Shown here: one piece after another, positions 1 to 7,975 of the stretch | Layout of the letters: every line of letters starts with the position of its first letter | How positions within the stretch are numbered: position 1 is the stretch's first letter | Source: Marivita sp051859345 | GTDB lineage: Bacteria > Pseudomonadota > Alphaproteobacteria > Rhodobacterales > Rhodobacteraceae | Reading direction: 5' to 3' | Assembly (NCBI RefSeq): GCF_051859345.1 | Contig: NZ_JBHYFV010000009.1 | Location: 58,616-122,615, forward strand | DNA length: 64,000 nucleotides | The notes under the pieces: generated by a model | Database searches by the model: none | Seen by the model: only the letters and a program-made list of their open reading frames with translations | What the model was told of the DNA's origin: nothing | Program-made: the position numbers and the translations under genes

Positions 1-2
1 AC

Positions 3-749
3 CTGCGGGATTTCACCTTCTCGCTGGTCGACAAGCTGGCCAACCGCTATCGCGTCACTGCGTTTGACCGGCCCGGTCTGGGCTACACCGAACGGGTCAA
101 TCCGAGTGGCACAACCATTGTCCAGCAAGCCAATCTTCTGGCGGATGCGTCAAACCAACTTGGCCTGCAAAAACCGATGGTTCTGGGGCATTCTTACGGT
201 GGCGCAGTGGCGCTGGCCTGGGCGGTCGAGCGGCCCGACAGCATGTCCGCGCTCATCCTTCTTGCCGCCGCCTCAAACCCGTGGACCAGCGATCTGAGCC
301 TCTTTTACAAGGTCACGTCAAGCGATCTGGGCAGCGCGGTCGTTGTTCCCGCTCTGACCGCCTTTGCCCCCAACCCGGTGATCGAAAGCGCCATCGAAGA
401 CATCTTTGCACCGCAAAGTGAACCCGAAGGTTATGCGGATCACGTCGGAGCGCCCCTGACCCTGCGCCGCGTCTCTTTGCGCGCCAATGCGATGCAGCGC
501 GCCAACCTGCTGGACGAGATCACGGCTCTGTATCCCCGCTATGGCATCATCGACGTCCCGACCGAAATCGTTCACGGCGATGCAGACACCACGGTCGGTC
601 TGTCCATCCATTCGATTCCGCTTTCCAAACAGATCGACGGCGCGAACCTAACCGTCCTCGAAGGCGTCGGCCACATGCCTCACCATGCCGCCGAACCCGA
701 GGTCATCACCGCCATAGATCGGGCTGCATCACGAGCGGGTTTGCGTTAA
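3..749 (+). CDS. alpha/beta hydrolase, 5'-truncated by window edge
   Basis: The frame is open from the first bases, so the N-terminus lies upstream of the window. The visible part has the alpha/beta-hydrolase signatures: a FDRPGLGYTE strand-turn, the nucleophile elbow GHSYGG with the catalytic Ser (near nt 190), an acid in HGDADTTV (near nt 575) and a catalytic His in EGVGHMPHH (near nt 670). This fits a soluble esterase, lipase or haloperoxidase-like enzyme. The substrate cannot be read from sequence. It is followed after about 50 bp by the polyphosphate kinase gene on the same strand. The fold is near certain and the exact function is not. Confidence 0.85.
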   Translation: MRDFTFSLVDKLANRYRVTAFDRPGLGYTERVNPSGTTIVQQANLLADASNQLGLQKPMVLGHSYGGAVALAWAVERPDSMSALILLAAASNPWTSDLSLFYKVTSSDLGSAVVVPALTAFAPNPVIESAIEDIFAPQSEPEGYADHVGAPLTLRRVSLRANAMQRANLLDEITALYPRYGIIDVPTEIVHGDADTTVGLSIHSIPLSKQIDGANLTVLEGVGHMPHHAAEPEVITAIDRAASRAGLR

Positions 750-801
750 TCGCATTAACATCCCATATTCAAATCAGAGCAGACGACAGAAAGGGCGGAA
801 G

Positions 802-1671
802 ATGGACCTTCCCTTTGATGGTGCGATCAGCGCCTTCTTCAAGAACGATGCGCCAGAAGACATCAGAAACGCGATCAAGCGCGCGGACAAGGACGATATC
901 ATCAATCCGGATTATCCGTATTCGGAACGGATGCCGCGCAAGGCCTACCAGAAAGACCTTGACGCGCTTCAGATCGAACTGGTCAAGATGAAGACTTGGG
1001 CACGCGAAACCGGAACCCGCGTGGCAATTGTGTTCGAAGGCCGTGATGCCGCCGGTAAAGGCGGTACAATCAAACGCTTCCGCGAGAATCTTAATCCACG
1101 CGGCACCCATGTTGTCGCCTTGTCGAAACCGACCGAAACGGAAGCGACTCAATGGTATTTCCAACGCTATATCGACCATCTGCCCGCGGCTGGTGAGATC
1201 ACGTTTTTTGACCGCAGTTGGTACAATCGCGCCGTGGTCGAACATGTGTTCGAGTTCTGCACCCCCGAACAACGCATGCACTTCTTCCGGCAAGTTCCTG
1301 ATTTTGAACGCATGTTGGTGGATGACGGTATCAAGCTTTTCAAGATCTGGCTCAATGTCGGTCGTGCCGAACAGCTGCGCCGCTTTCTATCGCGTGAGAA
1401 AGACCCTCTAAAGCAATGGAAATTAAGCTGGATTGACGTTGAAGGCCTCAAGCGATGGGACGCCTACAGCGCCGCGATTCAGGAGACCTTTGCAAAGACG
1501 CATACCGATCATGCCCCATGGACCATCGTGCGTTCGGACGACAAGCGCCGCGCGCGCATCAACGCCATTCGCAGTGTGCTGACGCAACTGGATTACACGC
1601 GCAAAGACGCCAAGGCGCTTGGCAAGATCGACCCTAAGGTCTGTGGTGGGCCGGACATCTGGGATGAGTAA
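802..1671 (+). CDS. ppk2: polyphosphate kinase 2 family protein (PPK2)
   Basis: This 289-residue protein matches the PPK2 family, which moves phosphate between polyphosphate and nucleotides, usually making ATP or GTP from ADP or GDP. The Walker A loop GRDAAGKGG is at about residues 80-88 and a Walker B/lid motif FFDRSWYNRA at about 135-144, both family hallmarks. The length is that of a single-domain PPK2. A purine-rich stretch (agggcggaag) lies just before the ATG. The stop overlaps the start of the TetR gene, so the two are probably co-transcribed. The preferred nucleotide substrate (class I, II or III) is not decidable here. Confidence 0.93.
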   Translation: MDLPFDGAISAFFKNDAPEDIRNAIKRADKDDIINPDYPYSERMPRKAYQKDLDALQIELVKMKTWARETGTRVAIVFEGRDAAGKGGTIKRFRENLNPRGTHVVALSKPTETEATQWYFQRYIDHLPAAGEITFFDRSWYNRAVVEHVFEFCTPEQRMHFFRQVPDFERMLVDDGIKLFKIWLNVGRAEQLRRFLSREKDPLKQWKLSWIDVEGLKRWDAYSAAIQETFAKTHTDHAPWTIVRSDDKRRARINAIRSVLTQLDYTRKDAKALGKIDPKVCGGPDIWDE

Positions 1672-2281
1672 ACGCGGCTATCATCATGGCAATCTCCGGC
1701 AGGCCCTGATCGACGCGGCGCTCGAGCTGATCACCGAAAAGGGCCCAACCGGCTTTACCCTGTCCGAGGCTGCCAAACAGGCGGGCGTCACCCCCGCCGC
1801 CGTCTATCGCCATTTCGAAGGCCGCGAAGACCTGATCGCCGAAGCCGCGCGCCAAGGCTACGCGATTTTCGCGGACGTGATGCAATTCGCCTATGACAGC
1901 GGCCAACCCTCGGCCCTGGCCGCGTTCGAGGCAACCGGGCGGGCATATTTAGCTTTTGCGCGAAAATACCCCGGTCATTATATCGCAATGTTTGAAAGTG
2001 GCATCTCGGTGAACCGCACTCCCGAGCTTGCCGCCGTTTCGGCTCGGGCACGCGCTGTGCTGGAACGCGCCGCCGAGGAATTGTCACAGCATATCCCACC
2101 GGAAAAGCGCCCTCCCGCCTCCATGTTCTCGGCCCATATCTGGGCGCTGAGCCACGGTGTTGTCGAACTGTTCGCCCGCAACTCCCCCGGCACCACGTCG
2201 CCGTTCCCGCCGGAAGAGCTTCTTGAATCGGGTATCGGCATATATCTGCGCGGTTTGGGCCTCATCGCGCCGGATCAGTGA
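1664..2281 (+). CDS. TetR family transcriptional regulator
   Basis: The protein has an N-terminal TetR DNA-binding domain: residues about 8-55 include the helix-turn-helix TLSEAAKQAGVTPAAVYRHF. The C-terminal ligand domain resembles the WHG-type TetR group. I chose the ATG at 1664 because it overlaps the PPK2 stop by 8 bp and the following MSKRGYHHGNLRQ is the usual start of this subgroup; an in-frame start at 1619 would lie deep inside ppk2. About 205 residues is normal for TetR. The coupling suggests control of, or by, the ppk2 unit, but no operator was identified and the ligand is unknown. Confidence 0.9.
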   Translation: MSKRGYHHGNLRQALIDAALELITEKGPTGFTLSEAAKQAGVTPAAVYRHFEGREDLIAEAARQGYAIFADVMQFAYDSGQPSALAAFEATGRAYLAFARKYPGHYIAMFESGISVNRTPELAAVSARARAVLERAAEELSQHIPPEKRPPASMFSAHIWALSHGVVELFARNSPGTTSPFPPEELLESGIGIYLRGLGLIAPDQ

Positions 2282-2317
2282 CGTGACAAACGGTGCGCGA
2301 CGAATTACATGCCTCTC

Positions 2318-3682
2318 ATGACACAAGAACTGCATATCGTCGGCGGCGGCATGGCCGGATCCGAGGCCGCTTGGCAGGCCGCAAACCGGGGTATTCCCGT
2401 GGTGATCCACGAAATGCGCCCCAAGGTCGAAACCTTCGCCCACAAGACCGGCGATCTGGGCGAGATGGTGTGCTCCAATTCCTTCCGCTCGGACGACCAT
2501 GAACAGAACGCCGTGGGCCTGCTGCATTGGGAAATGCGCGAGGCAGGCGGGTTGATCATCGACACCGCGCACCAGCATCGCCTGCCCGCCGGTGGCGCGC
2601 TGGCCGTGGACCGGGACGCCTTCAGCGCCGCCATCACCGCCCGCCTGCATGCCCATCCGCTTGTGCGGGTCAGCCACGAGGAAATCACCGATCTGCCCGA
2701 TGACGGCCAGTGGATCTTTGCCACCGGCCCCCTGACCAGCGCCGCATTGGGTCAGGCAATCCAGACCGAGACCGGCACCGACCGACTTGCCTTTTTCGAC
2801 GCGATTGCCCCGATTGTCTATTTCGACAGCATCGACATGTCCAAGGCATGGCTGCAATCGCGCTATGACAAGGGCGAGACCGAAGAAGAACAACGCGCCT
2901 ACATCAACTGCCCGATGGACAAGGCCCAATACGACGCCTTCATCGACGCGCTTCTCGCCGCCGACAAGACCGAGTTTCACGAGGGGGAAACCGCCGGGTA
3001 TTTCGACGGTTGTCTTCCGATCGAAGTGATGTCCGAACGCGGCCGCGAAACCCTGCGCCACGGCCCGATGAAGCCCGTTGGCCTGACCAACCCGCACCAG
3101 CCCGATGTCAAACCCTGGGCCGTGGTGCAACTGCGCCGCGACAACGCACTGGGCACGCTCTACAACATCGTCGGGTTTCAGACAAAGATGAAGTACGGCG
3201 CGCAAGCCTCTGTTTTCAAAATGATTCCCGGCCTTGAGAACGCGAGCTTCGCGCGCCTTGGCGGCATTCATCGCAACACGTTCCTGAATTCCCCAACTCT
3301 GCTCGATGACCAGATGCGCCTGCGCTCCAAGCCGAACATTCGCTTTGCGGGACAGGTTACCGGCGTCGAAGGCTATGTCGAATCCTCGGCGATGGGGCTT
3401 CTGGCCGGTCGCATGGCCGCCGCCGAAATCTCCGGCCAACCGCTCCCCACCGTGCCGCAGGACAGCGCCCATGGCGCGCTCATTCATCACATCAGCGGTG
3501 GCGCCGAGGCGAAAACCTTCCAGCCGATGAACGTCAATTTTGGCCTTTTCCGCCCAGTCGAAGGACTCAAGGGGGGACGACGTGGCCGCAAGGACCGCTA
3601 CAAGGCCTATACCGACCGTGCGAAAACCGCTTGGTCCAACTGGCTCGGGGCGCAGGAGTCCGCCAAGTCCGCAGCGGAATAG
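2318..3682 (+). CDS. trmFO: tRNA m5U54 methyltransferase TrmFO (folate/FAD dependent)
   Basis: TrmFO methylates U54 in the T-loop of tRNA using methylenetetrahydrofolate and FAD. The N-terminal FAD-binding Rossmann motif (IVGGGMAGSEAAW) starts at about residue 6, followed by the family segment HEMRPKVETFAHKTGDLGE and CSNSFRSDD. The length of about 454 residues matches the family. A start at 2309 would add three residues; I prefer 2318 because homologues begin with M-T-x-x-L-H-I-V-G-G-G. No strong Shine-Dalgarno is visible for either. The stop codon overlaps the GTG of gluQ, which couples two tRNA-modifying genes. Confidence 0.95.
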   Translation: MTQELHIVGGGMAGSEAAWQAANRGIPVVIHEMRPKVETFAHKTGDLGEMVCSNSFRSDDHEQNAVGLLHWEMREAGGLIIDTAHQHRLPAGGALAVDRDAFSAAITARLHAHPLVRVSHEEITDLPDDGQWIFATGPLTSAALGQAIQTETGTDRLAFFDAIAPIVYFDSIDMSKAWLQSRYDKGETEEEQRAYINCPMDKAQYDAFIDALLAADKTEFHEGETAGYFDGCLPIEVMSERGRETLRHGPMKPVGLTNPHQPDVKPWAVVQLRRDNALGTLYNIVGFQTKMKYGAQASVFKMIPGLENASFARLGGIHRNTFLNSPTLLDDQMRLRSKPNIRFAGQVTGVEGYVESSAMGLLAGRMAAAEISGQPLPTVPQDSAHGALIHHISGGAEAKTFQPMNVNFGLFRPVEGLKGGRRGRKDRYKAYTDRAKTAWSNWLGAQESAKSAAE

Positions 3683-4536
3683 TGGGGTTCGTCACGCGCT
3701 TCGCGCCCAGCCCGACGGGCCAGTTGCACCTTGGCCATGCCTTTTCGGCCCTGCTGGCGCATGACATGGCGCAGGCCGCAGACGGGCGGTTTCTGCTGCG
3801 CATCGAAGACACCGATACGGCGCGGTGTACCCCTGCATTCGAAGCGCAGATCACCGACGATCTGACATGGCTTGGCCTGACATGGGAAACCCCGGTGCTG
3901 CGCCAATCCGACAACGTCGATGCCTATGATGCAGCCCTCATGCAGCTGGGTGACATGGGGCTGCTTTATCCCTGCTCCTGCACCCGAGGCGATATCCGCC
4001 GCGCGGCCTCTGCCCCGCAGGAAGGCGCGGCGATGTTTGGGCCGGACGGGATGATCTATCCCGGCACCTGTCGCCACCGCCCATGGCACGAACGACGCCA
4101 TACCGATGCCGTGCGCCTTGACATGGGCAAGGCACTGGATCGCCTCGCCGACCTGCCCCAGTACATTGAGACCGGCATTCACCCGGCATTGAGGTTAACG
4201 CGCGCGCACCTTCTGCACGAGGTTGGCGACATTGTCCTGGCGCGCCGCGACACGAAATCCGCAGCCTATCACCTGAGCGTTGTTGTGGACGATGCCGCGC
4301 AAGCGATCAGCCATGTGGTTCGCGGCGAAGACCTTGCCACCGCGACCCCCATCCACGTTGTCCTTCAGGCCCTGCTGGGCCTCGCGACACCGATCTACCA
4401 CCATCACCGCCTGATCCGCGACGAACACGGCAAACGCCTGGCCAAGCGCGACGATGCCCGTGCCATTGCGCTTTATCGCGCCGAAGGGGCCAGCCCGAAC
4501 GATGTCCGGAAAATGGTCGGCTTGCCCGCGCCCTGA
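3682..4536 (+). CDS. gluQ: glutamyl-Q tRNA(Asp) synthetase
   Basis: A truncated glutamyl-tRNA synthetase paralogue of about 284 residues that lacks the anticodon-binding domain. This is the GluQ-RS form, which glutamylates queuosine at position 34 of tRNA-Asp. Visible features are RFAPSPTGQLHLGH (HIGH signature) at the N-terminus, a Cys-rich zinc site (YPCSCTR, then YPGTCRH), and a degenerate KMSKS loop (GKRLAKRDD) near the C-terminus. I chose the GTG at 3682, which overlaps the trmFO stop, because it directly precedes the conserved N-terminus; an in-frame ATG at 3631 adds 17 unlikely residues. A tRNA-Asp with GUC anticodon, the family's substrate, is in this window at 61544-61620. Confidence 0.92.
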   Translation: MGFVTRFAPSPTGQLHLGHAFSALLAHDMAQAADGRFLLRIEDTDTARCTPAFEAQITDDLTWLGLTWETPVLRQSDNVDAYDAALMQLGDMGLLYPCSCTRGDIRRAASAPQEGAAMFGPDGMIYPGTCRHRPWHERRHTDAVRLDMGKALDRLADLPQYIETGIHPALRLTRAHLLHEVGDIVLARRDTKSAAYHLSVVVDDAAQAISHVVRGEDLATATPIHVVLQALLGLATPIYHHHRLIRDEHGKRLAKRDDARAIALYRAEGASPNDVRKMVGLPAP

Positions 4537-4547
4537 TCTTCTCTGGT

Positions 4548-4600
4548 TCAAAAATATCTCGGGGCAGTCGCCCGAAGGGTGACAGGGGCAAAGCCCCCTG
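4548..4600 (-). repeat. GC-rich intergenic repeat, copy C
   Basis: Read on the minus strand, this stretch has a G4-loop-C4 hairpin, then CCCCGAGATATTTTTG. It resembles the element at 25268-25313 (CCCCCGAGGTATTTTTGG) and more loosely that at 39658-39695. It lies between convergent gluQ and hisI. The repeat status rests on three copies compared by eye. Confidence 0.5.
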
Positions 4601-4601
4601 C

Positions 4602-4964
4602 CTACACCTCCATCGGCGCCATGATCTCGATTTCCTTGCCATCGCGGATTTCGGTGTAGAAACAGGACCGTCGGTTGGTGTGACAAGCCGGCCCTGTCTG
4701 ATTGACTGTCACCAACAGGCAATCACGATCACAATCCACACGCAGCGACACCAGTTCCTGCACATGACCCGAGCTTTCACCCTTGACCCAGAACGCCTGC
4801 CGCGAGCGTGACCAATAGGTGACGTGCCCGGTCTCAAGCGTCTTGGCGACAGCGTCCGCGTTCATCCACGCCATCATCAGCACCTCACCGCTCGTGCGAT
4901 CCTGTGCAATTGCCGGAATCAGCCCCGCAGCGTTATAGACCAAAGTCGCAGGATCAAAGCTCAT
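4602..4964 (-). CDS. hisI: phosphoribosyl-AMP cyclohydrolase
   Basis: HisI opens the adenine ring of phosphoribosyl-AMP, the third step of histidine synthesis. The 120-residue single-domain protein has the family segments MMAWMNADA, TYWSRSRQAFWVKGESSGH and the metal-binding Cys/Asp clusters VDCDRDCLL and CHTNRRSCFY. There is no fused HisE domain, as is usual in alphaproteobacteria. No other histidine gene lies nearby, so it is a scattered pathway member. It converges with gluQ and is divergent from the IscU-like gene. Confidence 0.96.
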   Translation of the reverse strand: MSFDPATLVYNAAGLIPAIAQDRTSGEVLMMAWMNADAVAKTLETGHVTYWSRSRQAFWVKGESSGHVQELVSLRVDCDRDCLLVTVNQTGPACHTNRRSCFYTEIRDGKEIEIMAPMEV

Positions 4965-5032
4965 AGGGAAAAACCTTTTTGCATCCGCCGTTTGGTCCCC
5001 TATCTATGAGGGGAACCGCGAAAGGGAAAGCC

Positions 5033-5485
5033 ATGTCTGGCGACACCGATCTTATCAAACTCTATTCCGGCCGCATTCTTGAACTGGCGGCGGATATCCC
5101 GCACCACACGCGTCTTGACGCGCCGGGGGCCAGTGTCAAGAAACGCTCACCGCTGTGCGGGTCGACCGTGACGGTCGATGTCACACTTGAAGACGGCAAA
5201 GTCAGCGCATTTGGACAGGACGTCAAAGCCTGCGCCCTTGGTCAGGCCGCCGCATCCGTGGTGGGTGGCGCGATCATCGGGTGCACGTCGCAGCAGATTG
5301 CAGCGGCGCGCGACGAATTGCGCGCCATGCTCAAGGAAGACGGCCCCACCCCCAAGGCCCCGTTTGACGGGCTTGAAGTGTTGCGCCCGGCCGTTGCCTT
5401 CAAGAACCGCCATGCCTCGATCATGCTGACATTGGATGCGGCGTCAGAGGCTGTGGCGCAGTTGGCTGAAACGCAATCCGCCTGA
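5033..5485 (+). CDS. IscU/NifU N-terminal-like Fe-S scaffold protein
   Basis: About 150 residues with the NifU/IscU N-terminal fold signature: a Cys in PLCGSTV, another in ACALGQAAAS and a third in GCTSQQ, spaced as the three cluster ligands of IscU-like scaffolds. I chose the ATG at 5033, with AAAGGGAAAG just upstream; an in-frame start at 4979 would add an atypical leader. It stands apart from any isc or suf operon, which is normal for this variant in Rhodobacterales. A specific client is not known. Confidence 0.82.
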   Translation: MSGDTDLIKLYSGRILELAADIPHHTRLDAPGASVKKRSPLCGSTVTVDVTLEDGKVSAFGQDVKACALGQAAASVVGGAIIGCTSQQIAAARDELRAMLKEDGPTPKAPFDGLEVLRPAVAFKNRHASIMLTLDAASEAVAQLAETQSA

Positions 5486-5500
5486 ATTTTACCATCCGAT

Positions 5501-5537
5501 AAAAAAACCGCCGCACTTCAGGATCTGAAGGCGGCGG
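5501..5537 (-). terminator. rho-independent terminator (minus strand)
   Basis: A GC-rich hairpin (5508-5537, arms CCGCCG...CTTCAG and CTGAAG...CGGCGG) is followed on the minus strand by seven T residues (5507-5501). It ends transcripts coming from the small SOS-type gene at 5664-5798, and possibly recG. On the plus strand it lacks a T tract. Confidence 0.85.
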
Positions 5538-5663
5538 AAAGTGACGTGTTCGTTGGGGGCCGTCAAAGCTCTGAAGGCAGGCAACCTTCAATGGGACAGG
5601 TGCATCAGTTGGGACAGGATGCAAACGAGCTTTCAGGCAAAAACACGCAGGCAGAAAACAAAG

Positions 5664-5798
5664 TCAGACAAGCACCGGCAGGTGCAGTGCGGTCACCAGC
5701 ATCACGATCAATGACATGGCCCCAAGCGCATCCTGAAGAAGCGCCGAATTGGTCTGGGCCCTGGCACTGTGAAACGAGGTCTTGATCCGCTGCATCAT
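5664..5798 (-). CDS. 44-residue single-pass membrane protein under a LexA box
   Basis: This small gene starts ATG at 5798 with a strong Shine-Dalgarno (AAGGAGG) eight bases upstream and ends TGA at 5664-5666. The product has a basic, polar N-terminal half (MMQRIKTSFHSARAQTN) and a hydrophobic C-terminal half, about residues 24-44 (ALGAMSLIVMLVTALHLPVL), so it is predicted to be a tail-anchored inner-membrane peptide. It follows recG on the same strand, has a GTTC-N7-GTTC LexA-type box about 55 bp upstream, and its own terminator about 130 bp downstream. Short SOS-induced membrane proteins such as SidA of Caulobacter block cell division; a similar role here is inference only. Confidence 0.72.
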   Translation of the reverse strand: MMQRIKTSFHSARAQTNSALLQDALGAMSLIVMLVTALHLPVLV

Positions 5799-5851
5799 GG
5801 TGACGTCCTCCTTGTTGCCTCTTTGTTCTCACATTAAGAACAGCCTGTAAA

Positions 5852-5866
5852 GAACTTTTTAAGAAC
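5852..5866 (-). promoter_or_regulatory. LexA (SOS) box GTTC-N7-GTTC
   Basis: On the plus strand this reads GAAC-TTTTTAA-GAAC, that is GTTC-N7-GTTC on the coding (minus) strand, the direct-repeat LexA operator of alphaproteobacteria. Two further GAAC units flank it (5838-5841 and 5873-5876) with non-canonical spacing. It lies between the recG stop (5885) and the start of the small membrane protein gene (5798). Confidence 0.72.
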
Positions 5867-5884
5867 ATTTGAGAACAAAAGCGG

Positions 5885-7975
5885 TTAACCGACCGAAATC
5901 AGCTGTATCGCCTGATCCTGCTTCATCAGGTACAAAAGGGCGCGCGCGGCCTGCCCGCGTGCAGATTTCAGGGTCGGATCATCCTGCAATAGCTTGCGCG
6001 CATCGTCCTGCGCCACGGCCATCAAACTGGCCTGTCGTTCAAGATCGGCGATCTGGAACCGGGGCAAGCCTGATTGGGCGGTGCCCAGAACATCCCCTGC
6101 CCCGCGCATTTCCAGATCGACCTCGGAAATGCGGAATCCGTCTTCGGTTTCGCGCAGAGTGGTCAGCCGTTTCAATCCCGTCTCGTTCAGCGGCGGCTGA
6201 TACAGCAGCAAACAGGTCGACGCCGCCGCCCCACGCCCGACGCGCCCGCGAAGCTGATGCAATTGCGCCAAACCGAACGTTTCGGCGCGTTCGACCACCA
6301 TAATCGACGCGTTGGGAACGTTGACGCCCACTTCGATCACCGTGGTCGCGACCAGAACGCCCGTTTCCCCACGCACAAACCGGGCCATCGCCGCGTCTTT
6401 GTCGGACGGCGGCATCTGACCATGTACCAGACCAACAACCCCGTCCCCCAATGCCGCGCGCAGGCGTTTGAACCGCTCTTCTGCTGCGGTCAGATCGGAC
6501 AGTTCGCTTTCATCCACCAAGGGACAGACCCAATAGGCCTGCCGTCCCTGTGACACCGCTTGACGCAGATGTGCCACCACCTCGTCCATCCGTTCATTTG
6601 ACAGCAACGCCGTCTTGACCGGTGTGCGTCCGGGCGGCTTTTCATCCAGCACAGACACATCCATGTCGCCATATTGCGCCAGCGCCAGGGATCGCGGAAT
6701 CGGCGTGGCCGTCATGACCAGAACATCCACCGCCAGCCCCTTGCGGCCCAGTTCCAAACGCTGCCGGACCCCGAAGCGGTGTTGTTCGTCAATGATCGCC
6801 AGCCGCAGGTCGGCAAAGATCACATCTTTCTGGAACACCGCATGGGTGCCCACCAGGATCTGGATGTCGCCGCGTTCAAGCGCCGCCAGCTTGGCCTTGC
6901 GCTCTGCCCCCTTGTCCCGTCCGGTGAGCAGTTCAAGGACAACACCCGCGTCTTCGGCCAAAGGCTGCAACCCCTCAAGGTGCTGGCGCGCAAGGATTTC
7001 GGTCGGGGCCATCATGACACCCTGTCCACCGGCCTCGACCGCCGTGAGCAACGCCATAAAGGCGACAAGCGTCTTTCCCGACCCCACATCACCTTGCAGC
7101 AGGCGGTTCATGCGGTGCGCGCTGGCCATGTCATCAGTGATTTCATCTATCGAGCGCATCTGCGCGGCCGTGGGTTTGTAGGGCAGCGCCGCCAGCACCT
7201 TGCTCCGCAAATGCCCGTTGCCTGCGCTGATTATTCCGGGTTTCGCGCGTTTCTGCGCCCGCGCCAGCGCCAGTGTCAGTTGATGCGCCAAAAGTTCGTC
7301 ATAAGCCAGCCGCCGCCGCGCCGGACTGTCCAGCGACAAGGCTCCGACCCCTTGCGGCGCATGCGCCATCTCCATCGCCGCACGCCAGTTTGGCCAGTTT
7401 TCGCGCTCGACAAGGGCCGCGTCAGCCCATTCCGCAAGGTCCGGCGCACGGCCAAGCGCATCCGTCGCCGCCTTGACCATCGTCTTTTGCGTGATCCCGG
7501 CAGTGAGCGGATAGACCGGTTCGAAATCTGGCAGCGTATCTGCCTCATCCGGCAAAAGCACATGGTCGGGATGCACCATCTGCGCCATTCCGTCGAAGAA
7601 CTCGACCTTGCCCGACACGATCCGCCGCGCGCCGAACGGCAGGATCCTGGCAACGTAGTCACCGCGTGCATGGAAGAAGACGATCTGGAACGCGGTCTTG
7701 GCATCCTCGACCGTCACACGATACGCCCCGCCCTTGTTGCGCGGCGGGCGATGTTGGCCGATGACCACTTCGACCGTCAGCGTTCCGGGCAGGTCCGCAC
7801 CTTGCACAGAGTCCCGGACACGCCGGTCCACCACCGAATGCGGCAAGGTATACAAAAGATCACGGGGCAATTCGATGCCCATGTGGCCCAGCGTGTCGGT
7901 TGTCTTCGGGCCGACGCCCTTAAGCCCGCTGAGATCGCCAAAGAGCGGAAACAGGATTTCCGGTCTGCCGCTCAT
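5885..7975 (-). CDS. recG: ATP-dependent DNA helicase RecG
   Basis: RecG remodels stalled replication forks and branch-migrates Holliday junctions. The 696-residue protein has the N-terminal wedge/OB domain, then superfamily 2 helicase motifs: Walker A GDVGSGKT, the DEQHRFG box in IIDEQHRFGVRQR, TATPIPRSLA, and in the second RecA lobe VEVGVNVPNA and QLRGRVGRG. The length is typical. Its start overlaps the ligA stop by four bases, so ligA and recG are translationally coupled. A LexA-type box lies just past its stop and serves the next gene rather than recG. Confidence 0.97.
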   Translation of the reverse strand: MSGRPEILFPLFGDLSGLKGVGPKTTDTLGHMGIELPRDLLYTLPHSVVDRRVRDSVQGADLPGTLTVEVVIGQHRPPRNKGGAYRVTVEDAKTAFQIVFFHARGDYVARILPFGARRIVSGKVEFFDGMAQMVHPDHVLLPDEADTLPDFEPVYPLTAGITQKTMVKAATDALGRAPDLAEWADAALVERENWPNWRAAMEMAHAPQGVGALSLDSPARRRLAYDELLAHQLTLALARAQKRAKPGIISAGNGHLRSKVLAALPYKPTAAQMRSIDEITDDMASAHRMNRLLQGDVGSGKTLVAFMALLTAVEAGGQGVMMAPTEILARQHLEGLQPLAEDAGVVLELLTGRDKGAERKAKLAALERGDIQILVGTHAVFQKDVIFADLRLAIIDEQHRFGVRQRLELGRKGLAVDVLVMTATPIPRSLALAQYGDMDVSVLDEKPPGRTPVKTALLSNERMDEVVAHLRQAVSQGRQAYWVCPLVDESELSDLTAAEERFKRLRAALGDGVVGLVHGQMPPSDKDAAMARFVRGETGVLVATTVIEVGVNVPNASIMVVERAETFGLAQLHQLRGRVGRGAAASTCLLLYQPPLNETGLKRLTTLRETEDGFRISEVDLEMRGAGDVLGTAQSGLPRFQIADLERQASLMAVAQDDARKLLQDDPTLKSARGQAARALLYLMKQDQAIQLISVG

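Noticed and set aside
2084..3490. 468-codon minus-strand frame opposite trmFO
   Set aside because: Antisense shadow of trmFO with low-complexity Gly/His/Val composition and no recognisable motif.
5605..5868. 87-codon minus-strand frame in the recG downstream region
   Set aside because: It overlaps the LexA box and lacks a ribosome site. The shorter frame at 5664-5798 in another register has a perfect Shine-Dalgarno and a coherent membrane helix.
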